Shown piece by piece: positions 17,537 to 26,600 of a stretch of DNA of 64,000 bases. This DNA comes from Halomonas sp. HL-93 (lineage in GTDB: Bacteria; Pseudomonadota; Gammaproteobacteria; Pseudomonadales; Halomonadaceae). Position numbers and translations under genes: made by a program. The stretch is from positions 186,001 through 250,000 of the forward strand of contig NZ_LT593974.1 of assembly GCF_900086985.1 (NCBI RefSeq). The letters run 5' to 3'. Each line of letters begins with the position of its first letter. Position 1 is the first letter of the stretch. Under the pieces are notes generated by a model. That model was not told the DNA's origin, ran no database searches, and saw only the letters and a program-made list of their open reading frames with translations.

Positions 17537-17890
17537 TTATTCCTTATGCTTGTATTGACGTGTTTCCCACGCCTGCAGCATCCAGCCGGTTAGCGACAGG
17601 GTAATAAGGGTGCTCAGTAGCAGCGACACCAGGATCGTAAGCCACTGCTGGGCGAGTGTCTCTGCAAATAGCATCAAGCCTACGCCCGCTGGCACAAACA
17701 GCAGCGATAAATGCCGAACTAAGCCCTCGGCGGGTAAGCGTAGGCCATCGGGCACGCGGCCAAAGAGCATCAGCCCAATCAGTAGGAGCATCATTCCCGC
17801 CACCGGGCCTGGAATTGGCCAGCCGAACCATACCATTAGCCATTCGCCAATTAATTGGCAAATCAGCAGTATCAAAAAACCCTGAACCAT
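17537..17890 (-). CDS. lrgA: LrgA/CidA-family holin-like protein
   Basis: 117 residues with four membrane segments. PIPGPVAGMMLLL near residue 24 and FVPAGVGLM near 90 are the LrgA signatures. Partner of LrgB; the pair modulates murein hydrolase activity in Gram-positives and metabolite efflux in other bacteria. No regulator gene is adjacent. Confidence 0.9.
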   Translation of the reverse strand: MVQGFLILLICQLIGEWLMVWFGWPIPGPVAGMMLLLIGLMLFGRVPDGLRLPAEGLVRHLSLLFVPAGVGLMLFAETLAQQWLTILVSLLLSTLITLSLTGWMLQAWETRQYKHKE

Positions 17891-17997
17891 ATTGCGTTAC
17901 CTCGCCAGTTGTTTCGGAAAGGGGTGAGCGGTGTATATCCATATGGCGAGCTCACCACGTTACGGATATTTTTGATACATGCTATGGGATTACTGGC

Positions 17998-18078
17998 AAA
18001 AAAACGTAGGGCGCGCCTACCAGCATCAGGAATTTAAGTATTCCGGAGACTGATGACGCGCCCATCGTGCTACGTTTT
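17998..18078 (-). terminator. Long nested-stem terminator of the ATP-grasp gene
   Basis: Four nested stems share one axis: AAAACGTAG/CTACGTTTT (18001-18009, 18070-18078), GGCGCG/CGCGCC, CATCAG/CTGATG and GGAAT/ATTCC. On the minus strand the structure ends in a run of seven T. It lies 15 bases past the ATP-grasp stop, so it acts as its intrinsic terminator. It is much longer than a standard one. Confidence 0.7.
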
Positions 18079-18092
18079 GCGTTTAAGGAGCG

Positions 18093-19400
18093 CTAGACGT
18101 AGAAGTCCAAGTCTTCCTGCTTTTTGAGTAGATCGCGCATCTCGATGGGGTCGTCGCCAAAGAAGAAGACAAGGCCCCAGTGCGTCCCGAAGGCCGACCG
18201 ATCAGGAACGGTTTCTTCCGTCGGTGCAACCAGTTCGTGTGACTCGAAGTAGGGGTGGTCAACACATTCTGAAGGCATTTCCAGTTTGCTGACTACACGA
18301 CGCCTTGGATATACACCGAAGCAACCCGCGTAGCCTTTCGCGTCGACCACTTCGCGGGGGAAGAACGCATCGACTTCTTCAGTGGTGCTTTTGGGGTCGA
18401 ACACCAACATGGATGCCTGGTACGCGTTGAATCCGTAGGCTTTCTCGATTAGCTCAAACGCCTTGAACCCAGGCGGGCGGTAGGCAACCTCGCCAAAGTA
18501 CATCTCGCCGTCTGCCGTGACGAAGTACTCGGGATGAATTAGGCCGAACTGGATATCGAACGTTTTGATCAACAACTCGATCTGTTTGGTAATCGCGTTG
18601 CGCCAGCTCTCGAGCTGCTCGGTCGCGGGGACGAATACCGAATAGCCCAGGGTGACGTATTCCGAAATGTTGAGGAACTTGATTTTGCCATTGTGGATCC
18701 AGGCTTCAACGGCAAACTCCCAACCGCTCAAGTGGCTTTCCATCAGCAGCGGGTATTCCTCGTCTGGAATATGGTCAATTTCATCTATGGTGCGGATCAT
18801 GCGGTGTCCAAGGCAGCCAGCTTTGTCGAATGCCTTGACGTGAATCGGGTCGTCCGGGTCTCCGTCGAGCTTGAGCAGCGTTTGGTTGACGCGCTTCATG
18901 AAGCGAACGATGTCTTCTTTCTCATGCGCCTCTTCGAAAATCCCCACGCGAATACCGCCAAGCTGTGCACGGCGCTTCATAAGCGCTTTGTCACGGAATA
19001 GGATGGACTGCCCGAACATGCGAGGGCTGTCTAGCAGGACGGAATTAATCGCACCAGACCACTCGACGGTTTCTTCGAACAGGGGGATGGCCACGTCGAC
19101 GCCTTCGGCCTTGAGCCGCTCGGCGATTTCCATAGACCGATCATTCAAGCGGATAAAATCCCACGAAATGAAAGGTATGTTGTTGGCGGCACAGAAGTCC
19201 TCCGCCCATTCTGGAGCAACTACCACATAGCGGCGATCAAATTTTTGTGCCGCTTTAATCGCATTAACGCTCCAGCCAAGTAGGGCGATATATCCCTTGT
19301 TTGGATCCTTTGGGGTCTCGGTTCCCTTAACCGAGTCCATTTCTGGATCGCGCCAAGCGGCTACGGCTTCGGGTAATTGCTTTTCTGATGTTATCGACAT
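18093..19400 (-). CDS. ATP-grasp ligase-like protein of unknown substrate
   Basis: 435 residues. The first 130 form a preATP-grasp-like region (YIALLGWSVNAIKAAQKF). The ATP-grasp domain follows with a lysine in IHVKAFDKAGCLGHR, LLMESHLSGWEFAVEAW and the metal-binding HPEYFVTADGEMYFGEVAYRPPG. Such enzymes join a carboxylate to an amine or thiol via an acyl phosphate. The C-terminal 110 residues are family-specific. It stands alone with its own terminator, so the pathway cannot be inferred from neighbours. No signal peptide; cytoplasmic. Confidence 0.75.
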   Translation of the reverse strand: MSITSEKQLPEAVAAWRDPEMDSVKGTETPKDPNKGYIALLGWSVNAIKAAQKFDRRYVVVAPEWAEDFCAANNIPFISWDFIRLNDRSMEIAERLKAEGVDVAIPLFEETVEWSGAINSVLLDSPRMFGQSILFRDKALMKRRAQLGGIRVGIFEEAHEKEDIVRFMKRVNQTLLKLDGDPDDPIHVKAFDKAGCLGHRMIRTIDEIDHIPDEEYPLLMESHLSGWEFAVEAWIHNGKIKFLNISEYVTLGYSVFVPATEQLESWRNAITKQIELLIKTFDIQFGLIHPEYFVTADGEMYFGEVAYRPPGFKAFELIEKAYGFNAYQASMLVFDPKSTTEEVDAFFPREVVDAKGYAGCFGVYPRRRVVSKLEMPSECVDHPYFESHELVAPTEETVPDRSAFGTHWGLVFFFGDDPIEMRDLLKKQEDLDFYV

Positions 19401-19844
19401 TCGATGTTCTCCTTTGCTGGGTGACCCAGACAGGCCGCGCCGACATTAGAGCGCACTGGGTGAAAAAGCCGCAGCCAGTGTTGTGTAGAGATGATCGAAC
19501 ATGCCAGCACTAGGGAAGTTTTTAAGCGTATTACTTCCTTCAAGCTAGTCGATTTCTTTACAAATGGCAATCGAGTTGTAGGGTTTTTGATGAAAGGTTG
19601 TAGAGGTTTTACTGCTGCGATTCACTTCGTAAGCTGTACGAATCAGGAGTACGAGAATTCAATATTTGCCTGAAGGTCTGCGTTGGGACGCTGTCATCTA
19701 AAGTACACCAACCATGCTTTATGGGAGCCACATCTTTATATGCTTTTTGCTAGGTCGGAAGGCTGAAAATGGGCGTACGTGTTTGCCTTATTTATGGGGT
19801 AGCTGGATGTGTTATTAAGGCGTTTAATAATTGAATTAAAAGCT
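19401..19844. other. Intergenic region upstream of the ATP-grasp gene
   Basis: AT-richer than its surroundings. A 60-codon frame at 19491-19673 (plus strand) has no ribosome site or recognisable motif and is not called as a gene. The 19401-19480 part should hold the ATP-grasp promoter. Confidence 0.5.
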
Positions 19845-19876
19845 AAAAAGGATATTGAGCCGTTAGCCCAATATCC
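19845..19876 (-). terminator. Terminator of the type I secretion operon
   Basis: GGATATTG pairs with CAATATCC; on the minus strand the stem is followed by TTTTT. It lies 32 bases after the HlyD-type gene. Confidence 0.75.
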
Positions 19877-19907
19877 CAATCACGGCCTTTAAACGAGTTC
19901 TTCTTCC

Positions 19908-21248
19908 TCAATCTTCACGTATGGCACGGGCCAGCATGTCGGTGATGGGTTTGGCCATGTAGCTGGAGAAGCTTCTTTCGCCTGTACGCAACATCACTTC
20001 GGCGGGCATACCGGCAAGCAGCTTCATGGTCTCGGTCATATCTTCTTCGCCTTCGGTGGTGACGCGCAGACGTACCTTGTAGTAGCGGGCCCGGGTCGCT
20101 TCGTCCTCAAAGCTATTGGCGCTTACGTGGATGACTTCGCCGTCGATGACGTTTGAAAGACGCTGGTTGAAAGCGCTGAAACGGATCTCGGCGGGCTGAC
20201 CCATGTAGAGGTGGTCAATATCATGGTCCGGTACCTTGGCTTCGACGATGAACCCCACATCGGTTGGCACGATATCCAGCAGGGGGTCACCCGAACGGAT
20301 AACGCCGCCCAGCGTATGCACTTTCAGGCCCACTACTGTGCCTGAAACCGGTGCTAGCACTTCGGTGCGGTTCACCTTGTCCATCAGGGCAGTGAGCCGC
20401 TCTTCGGCGTCGGCCACTTCGGCCTGGGTCTGGCGTAGAGCCTCGCCCACTTGCTGCTGAAACTCCTGCAGGCGAACCTGCTTTTGCAGCGCGTTTTCAC
20501 TGATTTGTGAATGCAGCCGGGCAACTTCTGAGGCGTGCTGGGCATTGACGCTCTGGTATTCGAGGCTTTCTCGCTCCAGTTCGTGCATCCGCTGGCTGCT
20601 GATCATGCCATTTTGAAACAGTTTGCGGTGATTGGCGGCGTCGCCTTCGAGCGAGCTGATGCGCCGCTGATTGATGTTCTGCGTATTGATCAGGCCTTCA
20701 ATCTGCTCGTTCATTTGCACAATCTGCTCGTCAAGAGACGCCAGCGTACTGGTGAGCGACTCACGCCGGGAGTCGAATAAGCGGCGCTGGACATCAAGCA
20801 CCTCCTTCACTCGGGGATGCTCCGAGGCGGTAAGCTCCTCGGGAAAGCTTAGCGTCTCGGCGTTGCTCAGCTCAGCCAAAAGCCGTACCTCGGTGGCGCG
20901 GCTGATAAGGTAGTCAGAGCGGGTGACCTGCAGTTGGGAGCGTGCCTGGGTGTCGTCCAGTACCATCAGCACATCCCCGGTTTCAACATGGTCGCCATCT
21001 TCAACCTCAATATGTTTGATGATTCCGCCTTCCAGGTGCTGAACCGTTTTGGTAAAACTTTCTACCGACACAGAGCCTGGTGCCACAACGGAAACCGCCA
21101 GATTGGCGAACACTGACCAACTGCCAAACCCCCCAACGGCGATGATCAAAATGGCGATGCCCAGTCGGCGGTAGCGCGTATCTTCGAGCGGTAATTCATC
21201 GCTTTTTGCGGGTGCGATGCCGGGCCCTTGAGGCTTCTGCATACTCAT
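19908..21248 (-). CDS. Type I secretion membrane fusion protein (HlyD family)
   Basis: 446 residues. One N-terminal membrane helix (IAILIIAVGGFGSWSVFA), a biotinyl-lipoyl-like half (VQHLEGGIIKHIEVEDGD), a long coiled coil (about 130-290), then the second lipoyl half (VLAPVSGTVVGLKVHTLGGVI) and a beta-barrel domain. It bridges the ABC exporter to a TolC-type outer membrane channel, which is not encoded here. Its ATG overlaps the stop of the ABC gene. The obvious cargo is the giant protein encoded divergently. Confidence 0.93.
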   Translation of the reverse strand: MSMQKPQGPGIAPAKSDELPLEDTRYRRLGIAILIIAVGGFGSWSVFANLAVSVVAPGSVSVESFTKTVQHLEGGIIKHIEVEDGDHVETGDVLMVLDDTQARSQLQVTRSDYLISRATEVRLLAELSNAETLSFPEELTASEHPRVKEVLDVQRRLFDSRRESLTSTLASLDEQIVQMNEQIEGLINTQNINQRRISSLEGDAANHRKLFQNGMISSQRMHELERESLEYQSVNAQHASEVARLHSQISENALQKQVRLQEFQQQVGEALRQTQAEVADAEERLTALMDKVNRTEVLAPVSGTVVGLKVHTLGGVIRSGDPLLDIVPTDVGFIVEAKVPDHDIDHLYMGQPAEIRFSAFNQRLSNVIDGEVIHVSANSFEDEATRARYYKVRLRVTTEGEEDMTETMKLLAGMPAEVMLRTGERSFSSYMAKPITDMLARAIRED

Positions 21249-23014
21249 GACGGGGTCTCCTCGCCGCCATGGCGGCCTCGTGCGCTAGGTTTTAGTGACG
21301 CGACGCGCTGGGACGGCACAGGGCGGCCGCCATCTGCCGTCATGCGTGTAACGGGCGCTATTCTGGTGGGTGGTTTGAGCGAGGCGATCTGGCCTTCTTT
21401 CAGCACCAGTACCCGATCGACATTTCTCAGTAGGAGCGAGCGGTGAGTAATGATCAATGCCGTGGTGCCTTCCTGGCGTAGCCGAACCAAGCAGTGGGCA
21501 AGGGCCTGCTCACCGGCATCGTCCAGATTGGCATCGGGCTCGTCCATGACGACCAACACGGGCTTGCCATACAGCGCCCGCGCCAGGCCGATACGCTGGC
21601 GCTGGCCTGCGGAGAGGGCGTTTCCTCCGTGGGAGAGCCAGGTGTCATAGCCGTTGGGTTGTTCAAGAATCATGTCATGCACGCCAGCTCTCTGTGCCGC
21701 CAGTACCACCGCTTGGGGGTCGACTTCGTCAAAGCGGGCGATATTTTCCGAGATCGTGCCATCGAACAGCTCGATATCCTGGGGCAGGTAACCGATGTGG
21801 GGGCCCAGGGCGATACGATTCCACTGGGTAATGTCGGCACCGTCCAGGCGCACACAGCCGAACTGGCTTGGCCAGATGCCTAGCGCCACGCGGGCCAGGG
21901 TCGACTTGCCGGAGGCGCTGGGCCCCACGATGGCGATGTGTTCGCCCTTGGCGATGGTCAGGTTGATATCGCGCAGGGTCGCCAGTTTCTGTCCAGGTGG
22001 TGCCGCCGTCACCCCCTCAAGCGTGAGGCGTCCTTTAGGGTTGGGAAGTGGCATGCGCGGCTCTTCAGCAGGAATCGCCGTCAGCAGCTCTTCGAGACGC
22101 GCCTTGGCGGTGCGAGCTCCAGAGAACCCCTTCCAGCCGTTAATCATCTGATCAATAGGGGCCAAGGCGCGTCCCATCAGAATGGAACCCGCGATCATCA
22201 TGCCGGGCGTTAGGTCGCCCGCCAGTACCAGATACGCTCCTAGGCCGAGAATCAGCGACTGGAACATCAGCCTGAGCACCTTGGAGGTATTGGTGATCAG
22301 CCCGGCTCTGTCGCTGGCTTTGGATTGCAGGACCAGGTATTCGCGATGGCGCACGCTCCAGCGGCCCATAATGCCCGGCAACATGCCCATGGCGTGGAGC
22401 ACCTCGGCGTTTCTCAGGTTGCTGTTGGCCAGGTCCTGGGACATCACATGCTGGCTGTTGGCGTCATTCAGCAGCGCTTTGGTGGTGACCTCGTTGATGA
22501 TGGCAAGTGTCGTCAGGATGATGCCCGCCCCCAGGGCGAACAGCCCAAACCAAGGGTGGAACAACGCCAGCACGCCGATATAAATCGGCACCCAAGGCGC
22601 ATCGAAGAAAGCAAACAGGCCGTTTCCAGAAAGAAACTGGCGCAGTGTCGTCAGGTCATTCAGCGGCTGGGCCGAGGGCTTGCCGGGCATCATCAGCGAG
22701 CGTTTGAACATCGCCGAATAAAGTCGCTGGCTGATCTGCACATCGAGTTTATTGCCGATCCTTACGAGGATGCGTGACCGCATCAGCTCAAGCCCCCCCA
22801 TCACCACAAACAGGAAAACCACGACCAGGGTCAGCATCAGCAGCGTTTCCTGACTGCGCGTGGTGATGACCCGATCATAGACCTGCAACATGTAAAGCGG
22901 TGGCACGAGCATCAGCAGATTAATAAACAAACTGAATAGACCAACATAAAGGAAGCTGCGTTTGCAGGTGCTAAGCACTTTCTGCAAGTCCGACCCTTCG
23001 TGCGAATTCAACAT
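21245..23014 (-). CDS. Type I secretion ABC transporter, permease-ATPase fusion (PrtD/HasD type)
   Basis: About 589 residues: six-helix membrane domain (about 20-310) without an N-terminal C39 or C39-like domain, followed by the nucleotide-binding domain with Walker A GPSASGKST, signature LSAGQRQRIGLARAL, Walker B VLVVMDEPDANLD and the switch His in LIITHR. It energises export of proteins with a C-terminal signal. The ATG at 23014 has GGAG upstream; an earlier in-frame ATG at 23032 is less likely. Divergent from the giant gene across about 600 bases. Confidence 0.93.
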   Translation of the reverse strand: MLNSHEGSDLQKVLSTCKRSFLYVGLFSLFINLLMLVPPLYMLQVYDRVITTRSQETLLMLTLVVVFLFVVMGGLELMRSRILVRIGNKLDVQISQRLYSAMFKRSLMMPGKPSAQPLNDLTTLRQFLSGNGLFAFFDAPWVPIYIGVLALFHPWFGLFALGAGIILTTLAIINEVTTKALLNDANSQHVMSQDLANSNLRNAEVLHAMGMLPGIMGRWSVRHREYLVLQSKASDRAGLITNTSKVLRLMFQSLILGLGAYLVLAGDLTPGMMIAGSILMGRALAPIDQMINGWKGFSGARTAKARLEELLTAIPAEEPRMPLPNPKGRLTLEGVTAAPPGQKLATLRDINLTIAKGEHIAIVGPSASGKSTLARVALGIWPSQFGCVRLDGADITQWNRIALGPHIGYLPQDIELFDGTISENIARFDEVDPQAVVLAAQRAGVHDMILEQPNGYDTWLSHGGNALSAGQRQRIGLARALYGKPVLVVMDEPDANLDDAGEQALAHCLVRLRQEGTTALIITHRSLLLRNVDRVLVLKEGQIASLKPPTRIAPVTRMTADGGRPVPSQRVASLKPSARGRHGGEETPS

Positions 23015-23421
23015 GGCTGAGCTCCAGAGCATTGTTGGGTGGTGCTTAAGGCCCAGCTATCACGCTACCGACAAGAGGGGTCTTGCCATCAATGATGCGG
23101 GTCACCATGAGAGGACTTATCGCCTAATGGCCAGCTACCTGCCGCGAGGCGATGCCGCTCTTTTGTAATCATTATGTAAATAATATGTTAGTTAGCGTAT
23201 CAGGTTCTTTTTGAAGGCAGAGGATCAATTTTTTAGTTTTGTTTGAGTTAATCACTCGTGCGCAAATTTGGATTAACCAACACTTACCGTGAGTCGGCAA
23301 CGTTATTTTTCTAACGAAAACCACCGATTTTTTATGTCACGTTTAGCGGTCTCAATATTGTCGAGATCGGCACTATTTATTTTAAGTGTATGTTTTTAAT
23401 TGCTTTTATGCTTATATATTT

Positions 23422-23449
23422 TTGACAAATTGTAACAATTGGATACATT
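23422..23449 (+). promoter_or_regulatory. Candidate sigma-70 promoter of the giant gene with a spacer palindrome
   Basis: TTGACA, 16 bases, TACATT. The spacer contains the perfect interrupted palindrome AATTGT-A-ACAATT (23428-23440), well placed for a repressor to block RNA polymerase. Transcription from here would leave a leader of about 180-200 bases. Confidence 0.45.
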
Positions 23450-23564
23450 CTGGTGCTCTTGGTCTTATCTTGCCACCCTGGAAAGCTCGATTAGACTCAC
23501 CAAGTGTCGCTCCGATTTGCCAGCGGTTATAGGGCTATATGCTGCCACTTGCGGAAGGGATCAT

Positions 23565-23584
23565 TGTAACAAGCGCTGTAACAA
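23565..23584 (+). repeat. Paired TGTAACAA direct repeats in the leader
   Basis: Two copies 12 bases apart start to start, separated by GCGC. A third copy overlaps the spacer palindrome of the candidate promoter. Possible binding sites for the same regulator. Confidence 0.4.
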
Positions 23585-23636
23585 AAGCTTGGTGGGTGCT
23601 CACAGGCGCACATTCTGGTGTGTTTGAAGAATTCTA

Positions 23637-26600
23637 ATGAAAACCGTGAGGTGGACCATGTTTTCGATGTCATTTGTTTCCGGTCAGGCGAAGTCTCTAC
23701 TGGGTGCCGTTCATGAAGGCGGACGTTGGGGTAGAGATACCTTCCAAGGCCATCAACTGCACGTGGAGCCTCACCCCTCTCCTTGGGAATCGTCTATCAA
23801 AGCGATGCGCATGGCATGGGAAGACGCTCGCAATGAAGTGTCAGTATTCGAGAGTTTTGAGCGGCCCTTTGTCTTCGAGAACCTGCCCACGCCAGCGCTG
23901 GGACGGCTGAAAATGCGCCTGGAAGCCATGGACGAATGGGGCCAGGTACTACCCCATTCGAATATGAGCATTGACCTGGATGTGGTGCCAGAAAGTGAGG
24001 GCATCGCGGAAGCTGCATCCGAGCCATTCGCCGCCACGCTCGCGGAGGAGCCCATTCTTGCGCAGGCAGACGAAGGCGTTTTTGCCCAGGCGATACTGGT
24101 GGACACCTTCACACCGATACGTATTCAGGCAGAAGATGACGACGCCAGCGATGGTGCCTCGGCGGTCATTTCGGGCGACGGTATCAACGTGGTCGATGAT
24201 CCCGAAAGCCAACCCAATGCCGTCAACGCCGACGGCCAGGCCTACGTCGATTACGGCGACGGTGTTAACGGCGGTGAGACGCTGACCTTTACCTTCAGCG
24301 TTGAAGAAGCAGGTGAGTACGAGTTGGCGCTGGGTTATGCCTTGAGCCAGAACGACGATGGTACGGATCGAAACCGCCCCCTGCGGCTGGACGTCAACGA
24401 CGAGTTAGTGGATCGCATGTTCGATCTGCCCAGCACCACCCTGACCAACGACTCAACCGACTTTAGCGAATTTGGCGAACGCACCATTCGCGTGCAGCTA
24501 GAGGCGGGCGAGAACACGGTAACCTTTACCTCCAACGGTGCCAGCGGCCCCAATATTGACTATCTGGAAGTGCGCGCGCCTGCCTCAGACGTTTACGTGG
24601 TTCAGGCGGAAGATCTTGTGCTGTCGCCTGCGGCTGACAACAAAGACGGTGAAACCAACCGTGTGGTCACCGTCGACAACATCGCCGACTTTACCACTGG
24701 TAACGAAACCTTCCGTGTGGGCGCCGAGGGCGCAAGCTATCTCGATTGGGCGTTCGGCAATGCCGATGCCTACGGCGAGTTCACTCTGGATGTCGCCACC
24801 GCCGGTACCTACAACGTCACCGTGACCTATGCCTCTGCAGGTAATCCGCGTCCGTTGGACCTATCCCTGGTCGATGGCGAAGCGCTTAGTTCACTTGGAA
24901 CCTTTAATTTTGCGGAGACAAGTGAGCCCGTTTACTACCCAGACGACGTGAACGACGATGTGCCCACGGCCAACCAGCCAGCTGTACCCGGCGGTAACAA
25001 CACGCGGCAGAGCGAGTGGGAAGGCTGGTCCACCGAGACCATTGAAATTTCCCTTGCCGCAGGCAGCAACACCCTGCGATTAGGCGGTGCCGCCAACGGC
25101 CCCAATATCGACAAGATCGAAGTGGCGTTACTTGAGGCCGACCCGGTCGATCCTACCGGGCCGGTGATTGATCCGGTCGTCGTTCAGGCCGAAGACGCCG
25201 AATTGGGTGTCGATAACGACGCCGGCACCCTGGTACGCGACGCCGAGAACCCCGAGAGCGGTGCAAGTTTCCAAGGCCTTCGTGCCGACTATTCCGGTAC
25301 CGGCTATGTCGACTACGGCAGCGTGCCTGGCGATAGCCTGACCTTCACGGTCAACGTGGCAGAAGCAGGCGACTACGACCTGAACTTCCGCTATGCCACC
25401 AATGATGCCAGGCCGATGGATTTTTCGGTGAATGGCGCGGCTACAAGCTCGCTTGCTTTCCTGTCAACCGACCCTGACGGCGGAGGCGCGGAGGAAGGCT
25501 TCGACCACTGGGGATACGAGACCCTGACCGCATCGCTGGTTGCCGGTGAGAATACACTCGTGATGAGCATCCCCGCTGGAGCGAACAAGGGGCCCAACCT
25601 CGACCGCATTGAAGTCACCACTGCGGGTACCGGTCCAGTGGGCGATGTCCAGGCGGATGCCGATGAGACACCGTTGGCTTTCAGCGCCGACAACCTCTTG
25701 ATTAACGGCGCCAACGCCAATGCGGCCGGGTTTAGCGTGACGGGGCTTGATGATGACATCGTATCTGTCGGGGTGAGCTTCGATGAGGGCGTCACCGTCG
25801 AAGACGTCACGCCAGACGCCGACGGCAACTTCACCCTGGATCTCTCAGGGCAAGACGACGGTGATCTCACCGCCACACTGATCGCCATGGACGCCTTTGG
25901 CAACCGCGCTGAGCAGTCACTTGATCTCACCCTGGATACCACGGCCGACGAGGGCGACGATCTGGCACTGGAAGGTCCTGCCGCCGAGATCGAACCCGAT
26001 GACAGCGACACGGTGGTGTTTAGTGTTGCGGGCGTCGACGCCGACTCTACGCTTGAAGTCAGCTTCGATGGCGGCGCCACTCGCCAGACGGCCACCAGCG
26101 ATGGCGATACCCTTTCAGTGGATCTATCGGGGCAGAGCCCAGGCGAGGTGACGGTAACGCTTATCGTCACAGACGCCGCCGGTAACGAAGCAAGCGTAGC
26201 AGACACCGTGACACTGGCTGGAGCGACCGACCCGGAACCGGTGGCGATCGATGTCATCTTCGACGACGCTATCATCAGCGCCTACAACGACACCCAGGAC
26301 AATCCGGCAAGCGGCACGGGCGCTGTGGTGGAAGACGACGGTGCCACGCTCACGCTGAATGACAACGTCTGGAAACGCGCCGAGCTGCCGAGCAGCTACA
26401 CCATTACCGGGCAAACGTTGCTGACGCTGGACGTGGCTATCTCGGAATCGCCGGTACCGGAAATCGTCGCGATCGGGTTCGATGCCGACGACAACCCCTT
26501 CAACGGCGGCAATAGCGTCTATCAGCTCGGCGGCACCCAGACCCAGGGCGGGTTTGTCGACCTGCGCGGCCAGGGCGTCGACAATGAGGACGGCACTTTC

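Larger units (their letters stand above)
23015..23636. other. Long divergent regulatory region between secretion genes and giant cargo gene
   Basis: No coding frame is convincing. The region is AT-rich from 23160 to 23450 and holds the promoter at 23422-23449, three copies of TGTAACAA (23431-23438, 23565-23572, 23577-23584) and two copies of ACATTCTGGTG (23445-23455, 23610-23620). Its size suggests complex control of both directions. Confidence 0.5.

Noticed and set aside
19491..19673. 60-codon plus-strand frame
   Set aside because: No ribosome site or homology-like features; AT-rich intergenic DNA.
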